Positions 1-8,011 of a DNA stretch of 64,000 nt are shown piece by piece. How positions within the stretch are numbered: the stretch's first letter is position 1; every line of letters begins with the position of its first letter. The notes beneath the pieces are model-generated. The model was given only the letters and a program-made list of their open reading frames with translations. It had not been told where the DNA came from and made no database searches. The position numbers and the translations under genes were made by a program. The stretch spans positions 36,398 through 100,397 of the forward strand of contig NZ_FOGW01000010.1 in assembly GCF_900111325.1 (NCBI RefSeq), written 5' to 3'. The stretch comes from Lachnobacterium bovis (GTDB lineage: Bacteria; Bacillota; Clostridia; Lachnospirales; Lachnospiraceae).

Positions 1-2
1 AA

Positions 3-53
3 CTTGAAAAAAATGGAGAATTAGTAATTGTAGTATGTTTTTATAAAGATTAA
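3..53 (+). CDS. C-terminal end of an upstream gene (partial)
   Basis: An open frame enters from the left edge and stops at TAA (51-53), giving the tail LEKNGELVIVVCFYKD. It ends 50 bases before the start of the next gene in the same direction, as expected for a preceding operon member. The tail is too short to name a family. Confidence 0.4.
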   Translation, partial: LEKNGELVIVVCFYKD

Positions 54-103
54 AGAACAGATATCCGAATTATACCAATGTATGAGTGTATTTGGGGGAT
101 AAT

Positions 104-964
104 ATGAAAAAAATAGAAAAGAAATTTAACAATAAAATATTTAGAATAAATAATTTCAAAAGTATAGGTGAAGATATTTTAAAAATAATAAAAAGTATTT
201 CATCTTATGGAGTCCCATCATATGCTGCAGAGACTTCTTTTTTTATTGTACTTTCATTTGCACCTGCATTGTTGTTTATAAGTTCTATTTTAAAATATGT
301 TAGTTTCTTTAACAGAGAAATATTTATCTTAATTGATGAAACATTTCCGGATTATATTGCTATAAATGTGAAAAATATTTTGCATGAAATATTAGAGAAA
401 AACGGTCAAATTCTTCCAATTTATGGATTACTAGCACTTTGGTCAGCAGGTAATGGAATAAAATGTATGATAAAAGGCCTAAACAGGATATATGGGGTAA
501 AAGAAGAAAGAAATTGGTTGGCGCTTAGAATAGAAGGCGCAATATATACTTTTGTTTTTACAGTTGTGATATTATTTTTGGCAACGTTATCCTTTTTTAA
601 TGGAAAAATTAAAACAATAATAAAATGGTTTCCAAATGATATTGAATTTATAAGAGAAATTCATATGATAGCAGAAAATGCGAGTGTTGTTACAATTGTT
701 TTGTTGATTATATTTTTTACAAGTCTATACACTTTTTTACCAAATAAAAAAGTAAAATGGGTAAAACAATTAAGAGGTGGAATTTTTTGTACATTAGGTT
801 GGGAAATTTTTTCAATATTGTTATCTATATATGTTGAAAAATTTGGAGGATTCTCACTTTATGGAAGTCTTAATACTATTGCAATAGTTATGATTTGGTT
901 ATATGGAAGTATTTGCATTTTCTTTATTGGAGGAATAATAAACAATAAAAAACAGTATAAGTAA
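104..964 (+). CDS. YihY/BrkB family inner-membrane protein
   Basis: A 286-residue polytopic membrane protein. It shows the hallmarks of the YihY/BrkB family: an N-terminal amphipathic stretch, then the conserved first membrane segment (SYAAETSFFIVLSFAPALLF region) and the GNGIKCMIKGLNRIYG segment, followed by about five more hydrophobic helices. The family was once annotated as RNase BN, but its molecular role is unsettled; a transport role has been suggested. I chose the ATG at 104, six codons inside the longest frame, because a GGGGGA ribosome site sits just before it. Length is normal for the family. Nothing resembling a terminator is clear before the next gene. Confidence 0.85.
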   Translation: MKKIEKKFNNKIFRINNFKSIGEDILKIIKSISSYGVPSYAAETSFFIVLSFAPALLFISSILKYVSFFNREIFILIDETFPDYIAINVKNILHEILEKNGQILPIYGLLALWSAGNGIKCMIKGLNRIYGVKEERNWLALRIEGAIYTFVFTVVILFLATLSFFNGKIKTIIKWFPNDIEFIREIHMIAENASVVTIVLLIIFFTSLYTFLPNKKVKWVKQLRGGIFCTLGWEIFSILLSIYVEKFGGFSLYGSLNTIAIVMIWLYGSICIFFIGGIINNKKQYK

Positions 965-1087
965 TATTAGTAATCTATGTTCAAATTATATTTTAGAAAA
1001 TTTATCTATATTTTTTATTTAAATTATCTTAACGATGTGTTATATTATTAACTGACTACATAATAATTGACTTGAGAAAGGACTAGA

Positions 1088-2410
1088 ATGATGAAAAAAA
1101 TTAAAAATTTTAAGTTACACAAATTTGTTTTAGGAGGATTTATGTTATTTTGCATGTGCTTGCTATTTAATCCTAGTACATTGTATGCGAAGAATCTAAA
1201 TAAAACTAAGAAGACAGGACTTAAAAAAATTGAAGGACATGAAGTAAAAGAAAAAGTTGCTGAAAAAAGTAACAAGGGAGATTTGATTTGCGGTGAAAAA
1301 ATAATTAAAAAGAGAGCTTATACTGCAAGTTATAATTGGAAAAAATATAGTGCAAGATATTATTACAATCAGTTAACCTCCGAAGAGAAAGATTTATATA
1401 ACAAATTATATAATAGATGTATGGAATTATTGAGCAATTCTGATATTAATTGCAATGATACAGTTCAAGGAACTCCTGTAATTGGCAAAATCATATACAA
1501 TAAGAAAGTGACACCGGCTGATTTAGATGAAGTTTTTAATGTTTTTGAGGCAGAGAATCCACAATTTTTTTTCTTAAGTACTCAGTATTGGTATGGAACG
1601 ACTTCAGATAATGAAAAGTTCTTTTCGTTAACAATTTATCCAAGATATATTTCTGGAAAAAATAGAATTTCGGTTGCTAATCAATTAAAAAGTAAAGTTG
1701 AAAATTGGATAAAAACAGTAAACAAGAAAAAAACAACGATGCAAAAACTAAGAACTTTAGAAAACATTTTAGATAAGCAAACTCTCTATAAAAGTGGTGA
1801 GATTGATCAAAGTGTTGTAAGTGCAGTACTTGAGGGAAAAACCGTATGTGCAGGTTATTCAAAAACATTTACAATGATTTGTAATGCTATAGGAAATGAA
1901 TCTGTTTGTGTTACTGGATCAGGACATGAATGGTCACGAGTAAAAATTGGAAATAAATGGTATAATGTTGATGCTACATGGGATGATGACGATTCATCTA
2001 ACATAATGGGAATTGATTTCTTTTTAGTAAGTGATGCTAAAACAAAAGAAAATAATACGGCTCATGAATTATATTCAGTATGGAATGGTAGAGTAAAGGC
2101 TCCAACATCAAATGAAAACTATTTAGATGTTATCTTTGATATTTCATATTATAGAAACAATAATTGGGATTTGCAGGAAAAATTAGGATATTACGATGGC
2201 TCTTATTTAGATCATTTTATGGATGAAGGAATGGAAGAAGGAAGAAGAGCAAGTGCAACTTTTGATGTGAATTTCTATATGAATAATAATGATGATTTAA
2301 GAGTAAAATTTGTAAATAATTTACCTCTATACTATCAACATTATGCTGAAGTTGGAGTAAATGAGAAGCGTCAGGGTGCAAGTGAATACTACGAAAGATA
2401 TGCATCATAA
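1088..2410 (+). CDS. Secreted transglutaminase-like protein with C-terminal surface repeats
   Basis: A 440-residue exported protein. Residues 1-35 form a signal peptide (basic start, hydrophobic core, cleavage near TLYA-K). A transglutaminase-core domain follows, with a complete Cys-His-Asp triad: C254 (VCAGYS), H280 (GHEWSRV) and D295 (VDATWDDD). Two 43-residue repeats close the protein (347-389 and 390-432), each with a pattern FDxxxYxNNNxDL...YxxHxxxxGxxExRxAS. Similar repeats occur in surface proteins of gut clostridia. In bacteria this domain usually acts as a peptidase or cross-linking enzyme on cell-wall or peptide substrates. The ribosome site is AAAGGA about 6-9 bases upstream; the adjacent ATG at 1091 is equally possible. 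Confidence 0.82.
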   Translation: MMKKIKNFKLHKFVLGGFMLFCMCLLFNPSTLYAKNLNKTKKTGLKKIEGHEVKEKVAEKSNKGDLICGEKIIKKRAYTASYNWKKYSARYYYNQLTSEEKDLYNKLYNRCMELLSNSDINCNDTVQGTPVIGKIIYNKKVTPADLDEVFNVFEAENPQFFFLSTQYWYGTTSDNEKFFSLTIYPRYISGKNRISVANQLKSKVENWIKTVNKKKTTMQKLRTLENILDKQTLYKSGEIDQSVVSAVLEGKTVCAGYSKTFTMICNAIGNESVCVTGSGHEWSRVKIGNKWYNVDATWDDDDSSNIMGIDFFLVSDAKTKENNTAHELYSVWNGRVKAPTSNENYLDVIFDISYYRNNNWDLQEKLGYYDGSYLDHFMDEGMEEGRRASATFDVNFYMNNNDDLRVKFVNNLPLYYQHYAEVGVNEKRQGASEYYERYAS

Positions 2411-2633
2411 TAATCTAAAATTCAATAATACAAAAAAGTTTTGAATTTATTTATTGTATAGATATAAAATCTTAAAAAAATCTTTTTGTTTTTTTAAAAA
2501 AATAATGATTGAAATCCACTTTTTTGGACACATAATAAAATATAATGTGTTTAGAAAGTCCAAGATAAGTATTAGAAAAAGTTACCAAGGGCTAAATTAA
2601 AGCATATTATATTTTTTAAGGAGGTATTCTATT

Positions 2634-3098
2634 ATGAAAACATGGAAATTAGTAAGTGGTATTTTATCAATTATTTTATTTGTTATCGTTGCATTTCAAT
2701 CATGTGCAGCAGGTATAGCAAATTCACTCGGTGATGGTAAAGATGCAGGAGGCGGAGCTGGAATTTTGGTTGCAGTACTTATGCTTGCGGGAGGTATAGT
2801 ATCTATTGCAACTAGAAAATCAAAAGGAAAAGGTGGCAACATCGCGTTAATTATTATGTTTGGTATGGCAGCATTAATGGCATTTGGAGGCGCTACTGGA
2901 ATGTTCAAAGATCTCATTGTTTGGGGAATATGGTGCTTTATCAATGCATTAATGGCAATAGTATCACTTTTAAAAAATAAACGTCAGATTTCAGATGATT
3001 TAAATATGAATGTTGATTTATTTGATGCAAAAAGAAATGAAAATTATTATAAAACAATTGATCAAGAAGTAAATCATAATGATGACAATAAATTTTAG
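2634..3098 (+). CDS. Small hydrophobic membrane protein
   Basis: A 154-residue protein with about four hydrophobic segments: residues 5-29, 43-58, 68-86 and 92-112. They are separated by a Gly/Ala-rich linker and a Lys/Gly-rich loop (RKSKGKGGN), and the tail is charged and Asn/Asp-rich. It resembles the small membrane proteins annotated DUF4064-like in clostridia, but I cannot assign the family with certainty. A strong AAGGAGG site precedes the ATG. It lies 70 bases ahead of a WYL regulator in the same direction, so the two may be co-transcribed. Confidence 0.7.
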   Translation: MKTWKLVSGILSIILFVIVAFQSCAAGIANSLGDGKDAGGGAGILVAVLMLAGGIVSIATRKSKGKGGNIALIIMFGMAALMAFGGATGMFKDLIVWGIWCFINALMAIVSLLKNKRQISDDLNMNVDLFDAKRNENYYKTIDQEVNHNDDNKF

Positions 3099-3168
3099 AA
3101 AGAGTATACTAGAAGGCGTAACAAGGGAATATTTTGGATAAAGCGAATTAATTAGAAGGAGTGTACAG

Positions 3169-4173
3169 ATGCCCAAAAGTGAAAACCAGAAACTTAAACT
3201 ATTTAGATTACTAGAAATTTTTTGGAGGTATACAGATGAGAGTCATATGATAACGACTCCCGAGATAATTGCTAAACTTGAATCATATGAAATAATAGTT
3301 GAACGTAAAACGGTTTATGCCGATATCAGGGAACTTAATAAGCTTGGTGGATTCAAAATTAAAAAGAAAAAAAAAGGTGTTAATACATATTATTATATAA
3401 GTGATAAGATTTTTTCGATTTCTCAGCTTAAGATTTTAGTTGATGCAAGCCAAGCTTTTAAGTTCATACCAGAAGATACATCAGAAATGCTTATTAAAAA
3501 ACTAGCATTGTTTTCAAGTAAGTATGAGAGTGATGGTCTGAAACATCAGGTGCGTTTAAGAGGACGTATTAAGACTAAGAACCATGTTGTTTTAGAAGTT
3601 ATTGATACATTAAATGAGGCTATTACAAAGAAAAAAATAGTCAGATTTAAGTATTATAAATGGGGTTACGAGGATAATAAAATACAACTTAAAGAAAGAC
3701 ATGAGAATTTTGTTTATTCAATATCACCAAGGGCGTTAGTATATAACGATGAAAATTATTATTTTATTGGTATAGATGAAAAAATCAAAAAAGAAAAGTT
3801 TTTTAGGGTTGATAAGATGAAGGATATTGAACTCGTAGAAGATGAGAAAATGACTGGAGCAAATAAAACGGATACATATGATATCGTTGGATGTGTTAAT
3901 TCAAATTTTGATATGTATGCTGCCAAAAAAGAAAATGTAAAAATTGAGTTTAAGGAAGATGTGTTAGGTGTCATAATTGATCGGTTCGGAACAGATATTA
4001 GAATAATTGATAAAGGTGACGGATGGTATGGCACAACACTTATGAATGTGGGTGTAGCTAACACATTTTTTGGCTGGTTTTTTATAATTGGAATGAGCGC
4101 TAAAATAGTAAGCCCTTCACATGTAAGAGATAAATATAGAGAATATTTGTTAGAACAATTAAATAATTATTAA
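3169..4173 (+). CDS. WYL-domain transcriptional regulator (YafY-like)
   Basis: A 334-residue cytoplasmic regulator. Residues 1-85 form a DeoR-like winged helix (LLEIFWRYTDESHMIT ... ELNKLGGFKIKKKKKG). A linker beginning FSISQLKILVDASQAF is typical of the family. The WYL domain lies near residues 140-215; its name-giving motif reads NYYF here, in the context DENYYFIGID. The C-terminal WCX region ends the protein. WYL regulators are thought to sense ligands, often nucleotides or nucleic acid, and control nearby or defence genes; the target here is unknown. An AGAAGGAGTG ribosome site precedes the ATG. Confidence 0.88.
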   Translation: MPKSENQKLKLFRLLEIFWRYTDESHMITTPEIIAKLESYEIIVERKTVYADIRELNKLGGFKIKKKKKGVNTYYYISDKIFSISQLKILVDASQAFKFIPEDTSEMLIKKLALFSSKYESDGLKHQVRLRGRIKTKNHVVLEVIDTLNEAITKKKIVRFKYYKWGYEDNKIQLKERHENFVYSISPRALVYNDENYYFIGIDEKIKKEKFFRVDKMKDIELVEDEKMTGANKTDTYDIVGCVNSNFDMYAAKKENVKIEFKEDVLGVIIDRFGTDIRIIDKGDGWYGTTLMNVGVANTFFGWFFIIGMSAKIVSPSHVRDKYREYLLEQLNNY

Positions 4174-4177
4174 AAAT

Positions 4178-4276
4178 AAAGACTCAACATATCATGATTA
4201 TGTAACGTTTCTAAGCGTTAGACCTCAGATCCAACGCTTAAAGGCCGGTATATTTAAATGATTATGTTGAGTCTTT
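4178..4276. terminator. Bidirectional terminator with nested inner hairpin
   Basis: Between convergent genes. The outer stem pairs 4181-4190 (GACTCAACAT) with 4264-4273, extended by A/T pairs, and has runs of T on both strands. An 8-bp inner stem (4212-4219 with 4233-4240, TAAGCGTT/AACGCTTA) sits in the loop, giving a two-tier structure. Confidence 0.75.
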
Positions 4277-4277
4277 T

Positions 4278-5651
4278 TTACATATCTGTATCTAATATTT
4301 GATTGTGTCTAGATTGTTTTATTTGTGTAGTGTTTCTAAATTTTTTTCCATCAAATATAATGGAAAAAATAACGAATATTATCAATACAAAAGGGTAAAT
4401 CAAATATGGTATAAAATAAAAACTTGGAATTTTAGCAATGCTAGATGCAACTAGTAATTGCGCTCCGTATGGGATTATTCCTTGCATAATGCAAGAGCTC
4501 ACATCTAAAAGAGAGGCTACCTTCGTAGATTCAACTCCGTACTCTTCTCCAATTTCCTTAGCGATGGGCGCTGATACTACAATAGCAACAGTATTGTTGG
4601 CTGTAGCGATATCCATAAAAGCAGTTAAAAAAGAAATTCCAAACATTCCACCTATTTTAGATTTTGCTCTTTTTTTAATAAAATTAAGAATTGCATCGAA
4701 TCCACCATTATTACGAATTAGTGCTGTTACAGAAGCAACTAATATTGTAACAATCATAGTTTCAAACATGTTTGAGATACCATTTCCAATAGATGAAAGA
4801 GCAATAACATAATTTAAAGATCCAGTTAATACACCAACTAAACCAAATAGAAGGATACCAATACTTAGAACCACAAATACATTCATTCCAATAATAGATA
4901 GTAATAACACAATAAAATATGGTAAGGCTTGCCAAATATTAAATTTAAAGTTTCCAGCTAGATTGCTTTTATTCATAAAGGAATAAATAACTAGAATAAA
5001 AAAAGTGATAGTTGCAGCAGGAAGAGCAATTTTAATATTTGTTTTGAATTTATCTTTCATAGCGACACCCTGTGTTTTGGTGGCTGCTATTGTTGTGTCA
5101 GATATAAAGGATAAATTATCGCCAAACATTGATCCACCAATGACCGCTCCTACATATAATGCGAGGGACGATGAACCATTAGCTGCTATAGCAACTGCTA
5201 TTGGAACTAAAACAGTAATTGATCCTACGCTTGTTCCCATAGCCATAGAGATTAAACAAGCAATAAAAAAAAGTCCAGGAACTTCAAAATTATTTGGGAT
5301 TACATTAAGTAACATATTGGCTGTACTAGTTGCTCCACCAGCTGCAGATGCAATTCCGCTAAATGCACCAGCTAGAATAAAGATAAATAACATAGTGATG
5401 ATATTGTCATCAGCAACACCCATAGCACAAATATGAATTTTGTCTTCAAAGGAATATTTACGGTTTTGGGCAAAAGCAACAGCTAAAGATATACTAAATG
5501 CTAGTACAACCGAAACTACATAAAAGCCCATTTGTCCCTTTATTGGATTAATGTATTCGAAATATATTCCATTTCCTAAATATAAAAATAAAAAAACGGC
5601 AATTGGCAATAAAGCCCATGGATTTGCGTTTCTTTTGTTTTTAGTAATCAT
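4278..5651 (-). CDS. Na+/H+ antiporter, NhaC-like family
   Basis: A 457-residue membrane protein with about 11-12 hydrophobic helices. The diagnostic stretch GGSMFGDNLSFISDTTIAAT lies near residue 195, with MAMGTSVGSITVLVPIAVA before it and a second inverted half carrying ATANNTVAIVVSAPIAKEI. These are features of the NhaC branch of sodium/proton antiporters (related members exchange malate or amino acids). The likely role is sodium extrusion or pH homeostasis; the substrate is inferred. An AAGGAGAAAG ribosome site precedes the ATG. It is a single-gene unit, ending at the bidirectional terminator. Confidence 0.85.
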   Translation of the reverse strand: MITKNKRNANPWALLPIAVFLFLYLGNGIYFEYINPIKGQMGFYVVSVVLAFSISLAVAFAQNRKYSFEDKIHICAMGVADDNIITMLFIFILAGAFSGIASAAGGATSTANMLLNVIPNNFEVPGLFFIACLISMAMGTSVGSITVLVPIAVAIAANGSSSLALYVGAVIGGSMFGDNLSFISDTTIAATKTQGVAMKDKFKTNIKIALPAATITFFILVIYSFMNKSNLAGNFKFNIWQALPYFIVLLLSIIGMNVFVVLSIGILLFGLVGVLTGSLNYVIALSSIGNGISNMFETMIVTILVASVTALIRNNGGFDAILNFIKKRAKSKIGGMFGISFLTAFMDIATANNTVAIVVSAPIAKEIGEEYGVESTKVASLLDVSSCIMQGIIPYGAQLLVASSIAKIPSFYFIPYLIYPFVLIIFVIFSIIFDGKKFRNTTQIKQSRHNQILDTDM

Positions 5652-5813
5652 TAAATCTTTCTCCTTAAAAATATGTGATAATAGTTTATTGATTTATTTA
5701 TTTAAAGCATCAAAAGTGCCCTTCTATTTTATCAAAATAATTGCTATTTCACAACTAAAAAATATTTTTTTCAGAGGGTATTTTTTTATTTAAAATAGCT
5801 AATTAGAAAAAAT

Positions 5814-5849
5814 TCCAGATAACAAAATAAACTGTTACCTGGACTTTTT
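5814..5849 (-). terminator. Intrinsic terminator for the minus-strand membrane protein gene
   Basis: An 11-bp stem pairs 5814-5824 with 5833-5843, with one A-C mismatch. T-rich tracts flank it on both strands, so it could act either way; its position just downstream of the minus-strand gene suggests it serves that gene. Confidence 0.65.
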
Positions 5850-5880
5850 TAACGGGGTTGTCTATTATTTTTGAAGAATG

Positions 5881-6315
5881 CTAATTATCACTTTTATTAT
5901 TACTATCGTTATAATTATTAGTAATATTTGTTGCTGAAAGATTTTTTTCGGAAGTGCTTAAAGTATTCTTTATTATCAATTTCCTTTTTAGCATTTTGTG
6001 TCTAATTTCTATCCATGCTATTTCTAAGCCAACAAGCAGCATATATATGCAAACCTGAATAGCTTCGTTAGAATAATGTGTAATAGTGAATTTGAAGATT
6101 ATTCCTGTTAAGAAAAACATAATAGAAAAAGATATCCAAAGCCAACCATGTGCATGGTTCCATTTAGAAACGTCAAGTAATTCGTCTTTTTTAGGTGGTA
6201 TTTCATTAGAATTGATAGCGACTGGGTCGACGGAATGATATGATGCGACACCAATCAAAACGAATATCAAAGTACAAAAAGTGTAAATAGTAAAATAGAT
6301 AATTGTTGCTGCCAT
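5881..6315 (-). CDS. Hypothetical membrane protein with SdpI/DUF3784-like WNxAHG motif
   Basis: A 144-residue protein with about three hydrophobic segments (roughly residues 4-25, 55-75 and 85-105). The loop motif WNHAHGWLW recalls the WNxAH motif of SdpI/DUF3784-type membrane proteins. The tail is Asn/Ser-rich and hydrophilic (NITNNYNDSNNKSDN). A GGGAGAAAC ribosome site precedes the ATG. It stands alone with its own terminator. Family placement is tentative and no function can be given. Confidence 0.65.
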   Translation of the reverse strand: MAATIIYFTIYTFCTLIFVLIGVASYHSVDPVAINSNEIPPKKDELLDVSKWNHAHGWLWISFSIMFFLTGIIFKFTITHYSNEAIQVCIYMLLVGLEIAWIEIRHKMLKRKLIIKNTLSTSEKNLSATNITNNYNDSNNKSDN

Positions 6316-6514
6316 TGTTTCTCCCTTCTGTGACTAATTAATAACTCCAATTTTATTATATATCAATTTATTTAATAAATCATCAAATTATGTAAGAAAT
6401 TATAAAAAATGATTCTGTAGATTGACGCACTGGGGCGGGGTTGTTATTGATTAGAAGCTATGATTTTTATTGAAACTATTTCTCGTAAGGAATATAATAA
6501 AAAAGAATAGTGGA

Positions 6515-6685
6515 AGAGGAATTAAGTGGTGAACGTACAGATAAAAGTTCTATCAGAAGTATCCTCAGATTGTGGACTCAGTGAGTCCACAATCTAAGTT
6601 GCTGTCATGGACGCACTACAGAGTCCTGTTACAAGTAGAAGATACAGATGCCAGAGGATGCTTTTCTAAAAGAACCAATATTTGA
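6515..6685 (+). pseudogene. Remnant of a YhcG/DUF1016-type nuclease gene (N-terminal domain fragment)
   Basis: Reading from 6545, the plus strand encodes KFYQKYPQIVDSVSP, then QSKLLSWTHYRVLLQVEDT, then DARGCFSKR before a stop at 6683-6685. This matches the core of the DUF1016 N-terminal domain (FYxxFP...LSWxHYRxLLxVxdpxAR) of PDDEXK nucleases of the YhcG group. A stop (6542-6544) interrupts the frame upstream. The preceding frame, GERTDKSS (about 6520-6545), may be the frameshifted continuation. No nuclease domain follows, so this is a decayed fragment. Confidence 0.7.
6567..6595. repeat. Perfect 12-bp inverted repeat
   Basis: AGATTGTGGACT (6567-6578) pairs exactly with AGTCCACAATCT (6584-6595) across a 5-base loop. 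No T-run follows, so it is not a standard terminator. It falls inside the coding frame of the decayed YhcG-like fragment. Confidence 0.8.
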
Positions 6686-6857
6686 TGGAAAAACTTTCTG
6701 GGAATGCGAAAAGGAAATGGAATGGGTTGATTATTTTGGTATCAGTGAAGATATGAGCGTATTCAAGATAACAAAAGTTGAAGACTCTGCAATCAAGTCA
6801 GCATTAAAAAATGTTGAGATGATAGCTACGTCTGTTAGTAAAGAGATGTGCTTGTAA
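6648..6857 (+). CDS. Hypothetical 69-residue frame, possibly a gene fragment
   Basis: An open frame overlapping the end of the YhcG-like remnant in another phase. It has no convincing ribosome site. It contains IFDGKTFWECEKEMEWVD near its start, which resembles the VFDGKSIKSRWDEV region of the next small gene. The two may therefore be related, and this one may be the C-terminal piece of a broken paralogue. No family was recognised. Confidence 0.3.
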   Translation: MPEDAFLKEPIFDGKTFWECEKEMEWVDYFGISEDMSVFKITKVEDSAIKSALKNVEMIATSVSKEMCL

Positions 6858-6891
6858 TCAAATAAATGTAGAAACAGATGGAGAACTATAT

Positions 6892-7179
6892 ATGACATAC
6901 GATGAACTATTAAAGATTTTTGAAAAAGGCGACGATTGTGATGAGACTGTATTTTACTTTAAAACCGATCCAAAACATAAAGAGCATTATCTTGGATTTA
7001 TACCCAAATATGATAAGCCATATTGGATTGGATATTGTGATATAGAAGATGGTTGTGAATTTACAACTGCCAAAGAGATGTTTGAGGCAAAAGTATTTGA
7101 TGGCAAATCCATAAAATCTCGATGGGATGAGGTTGTATTGTGTTCGATAAATGGAAGAAATGTAGAGGATTTTTTTTGA
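6892..7179 (+). CDS. Small hypothetical protein (immunity-protein-like size and composition)
   Basis: A 95-residue soluble acidic protein with many aromatic residues (FYFKTDPKHKEHYLGF, PYWIGYCDIEDG), ending DGKSIKSRWDEVVLCSINGRNVEDFF. GGAG lies about 9 bases before the ATG, and a strong terminator follows the stop. Its size and composition recall immunity proteins of polymorphic toxins, but no toxin gene adjoins it and I do not recognise the family. It sits in the same decayed patch as the YhcG-like remnant. Confidence 0.5.
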   Translation: MTYDELLKIFEKGDDCDETVFYFKTDPKHKEHYLGFIPKYDKPYWIGYCDIEDGCEFTTAKEMFEAKVFDGKSIKSRWDEVVLCSINGRNVEDFF

Positions 7180-7194
7180 AAATGATTATATGAC

Positions 7195-7223
7195 TTCTGG
7201 TCCACTGGACCAGAATTTTTTTT
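7195..7223 (+). terminator. Intrinsic terminator
   Basis: A 9-bp perfect stem (TTCTGGTCC at 7195-7203 with GGACCAGAA at 7207-7215) is followed by an 8-9 base T-run, just downstream of the small gene ending at 7179. Confidence 0.88.
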
Positions 7224-7354
7224 GTTATAAAGTACTAAAAAAAAATAGAAATAATCGCAAAAAATGTATAAAAGAGTTAAAATATATAATATAGATAATG
7301 AAAAATTTTAATAAAGGATAATTCTTACGAGAATAATAGGGAGAGGGTGTATTT

Positions 7355-7954
7355 ATGGAGAAACAATTAATCATTACGATAGCTAGAGAGTTTGGTAGTG
7401 GAGGTCATGAGATTGGTAAAATACTAGCAGAAAGATTTCACATTACATTTTATGACAGGAACATTTTAGAGACAATGTTTGCGGGAAAAGAAAAAACACA
7501 AGAAGTATTGAAACAATATGAAGAAAAGCCGGCTAATATATTATTTAGTAGAAGAGTAAGAGGACATACTAATTCACTTGAAGAAAATTTAGCACAGATG
7601 CAATTTGATTTTATTAAGGAAAAAGCATTATCCGGGGAATCCTTTGTGATTATAGGACGCTGCGCCGAATCTGTTTTATATGATAATGAAAATGCGATAA
7701 AAGTGTTCATTATAGGAAATCAAAAAAATAAATTAGATAGGATTATGAAAAAATACAACTTAGATGAGAAAGAAGCTGATAGCAAAATAAAAAGACATGA
7801 CCAAAGTAGAGCACGTTATCACAATAAATATTCTATTGAAAAATGGGGAGATGCTAAGGGTTATGATATTTGTTTAAATTCTAGTTACTTAGGAATTCAA
7901 AAAACAGCAGAAGTTATAGAAAATTACATAAAAATGAGAAATGAAGATAAGTAG
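7355..7954 (+). CDS. Cytidylate kinase-like family protein
   Basis: A 199-residue P-loop protein of the cytidylate-kinase-like group common in clostridia. The N-terminus IITIAREFGSGGHEIGKIL carries a GSGGxxIG form of the phosphate loop. YDRNIL follows, as in CMP-kinase relatives, then GRCAESVL and a lid-like region rich in basic residues (KIKRHDQSRARYH). The likely activity is phosphorylation of a nucleotide or similar small molecule, but the substrate is not known for this subgroup. A GGGAGAGGG site precedes the ATG. It is 57 bases ahead of a permease gene in the same direction. Confidence 0.8.
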   Translation: MEKQLIITIAREFGSGGHEIGKILAERFHITFYDRNILETMFAGKEKTQEVLKQYEEKPANILFSRRVRGHTNSLEENLAQMQFDFIKEKALSGESFVIIGRCAESVLYDNENAIKVFIIGNQKNKLDRIMKKYNLDEKEADSKIKRHDQSRARYHNKYSIEKWGDAKGYDICLNSSYLGIQKTAEVIENYIKMRNEDK

Positions 7955-8011
7955 AAAAATAGAGATTAAGTAGAAAAAAAGTAAATAAAAAAGATTAAGA
8001 GGGGACAAGAT

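Noticed and set aside
4438..5436. Long plus-strand frames across the NhaC-type gene
   Set aside because: They are antisense to a well-supported membrane protein with clear family motifs and lack ribosome sites.
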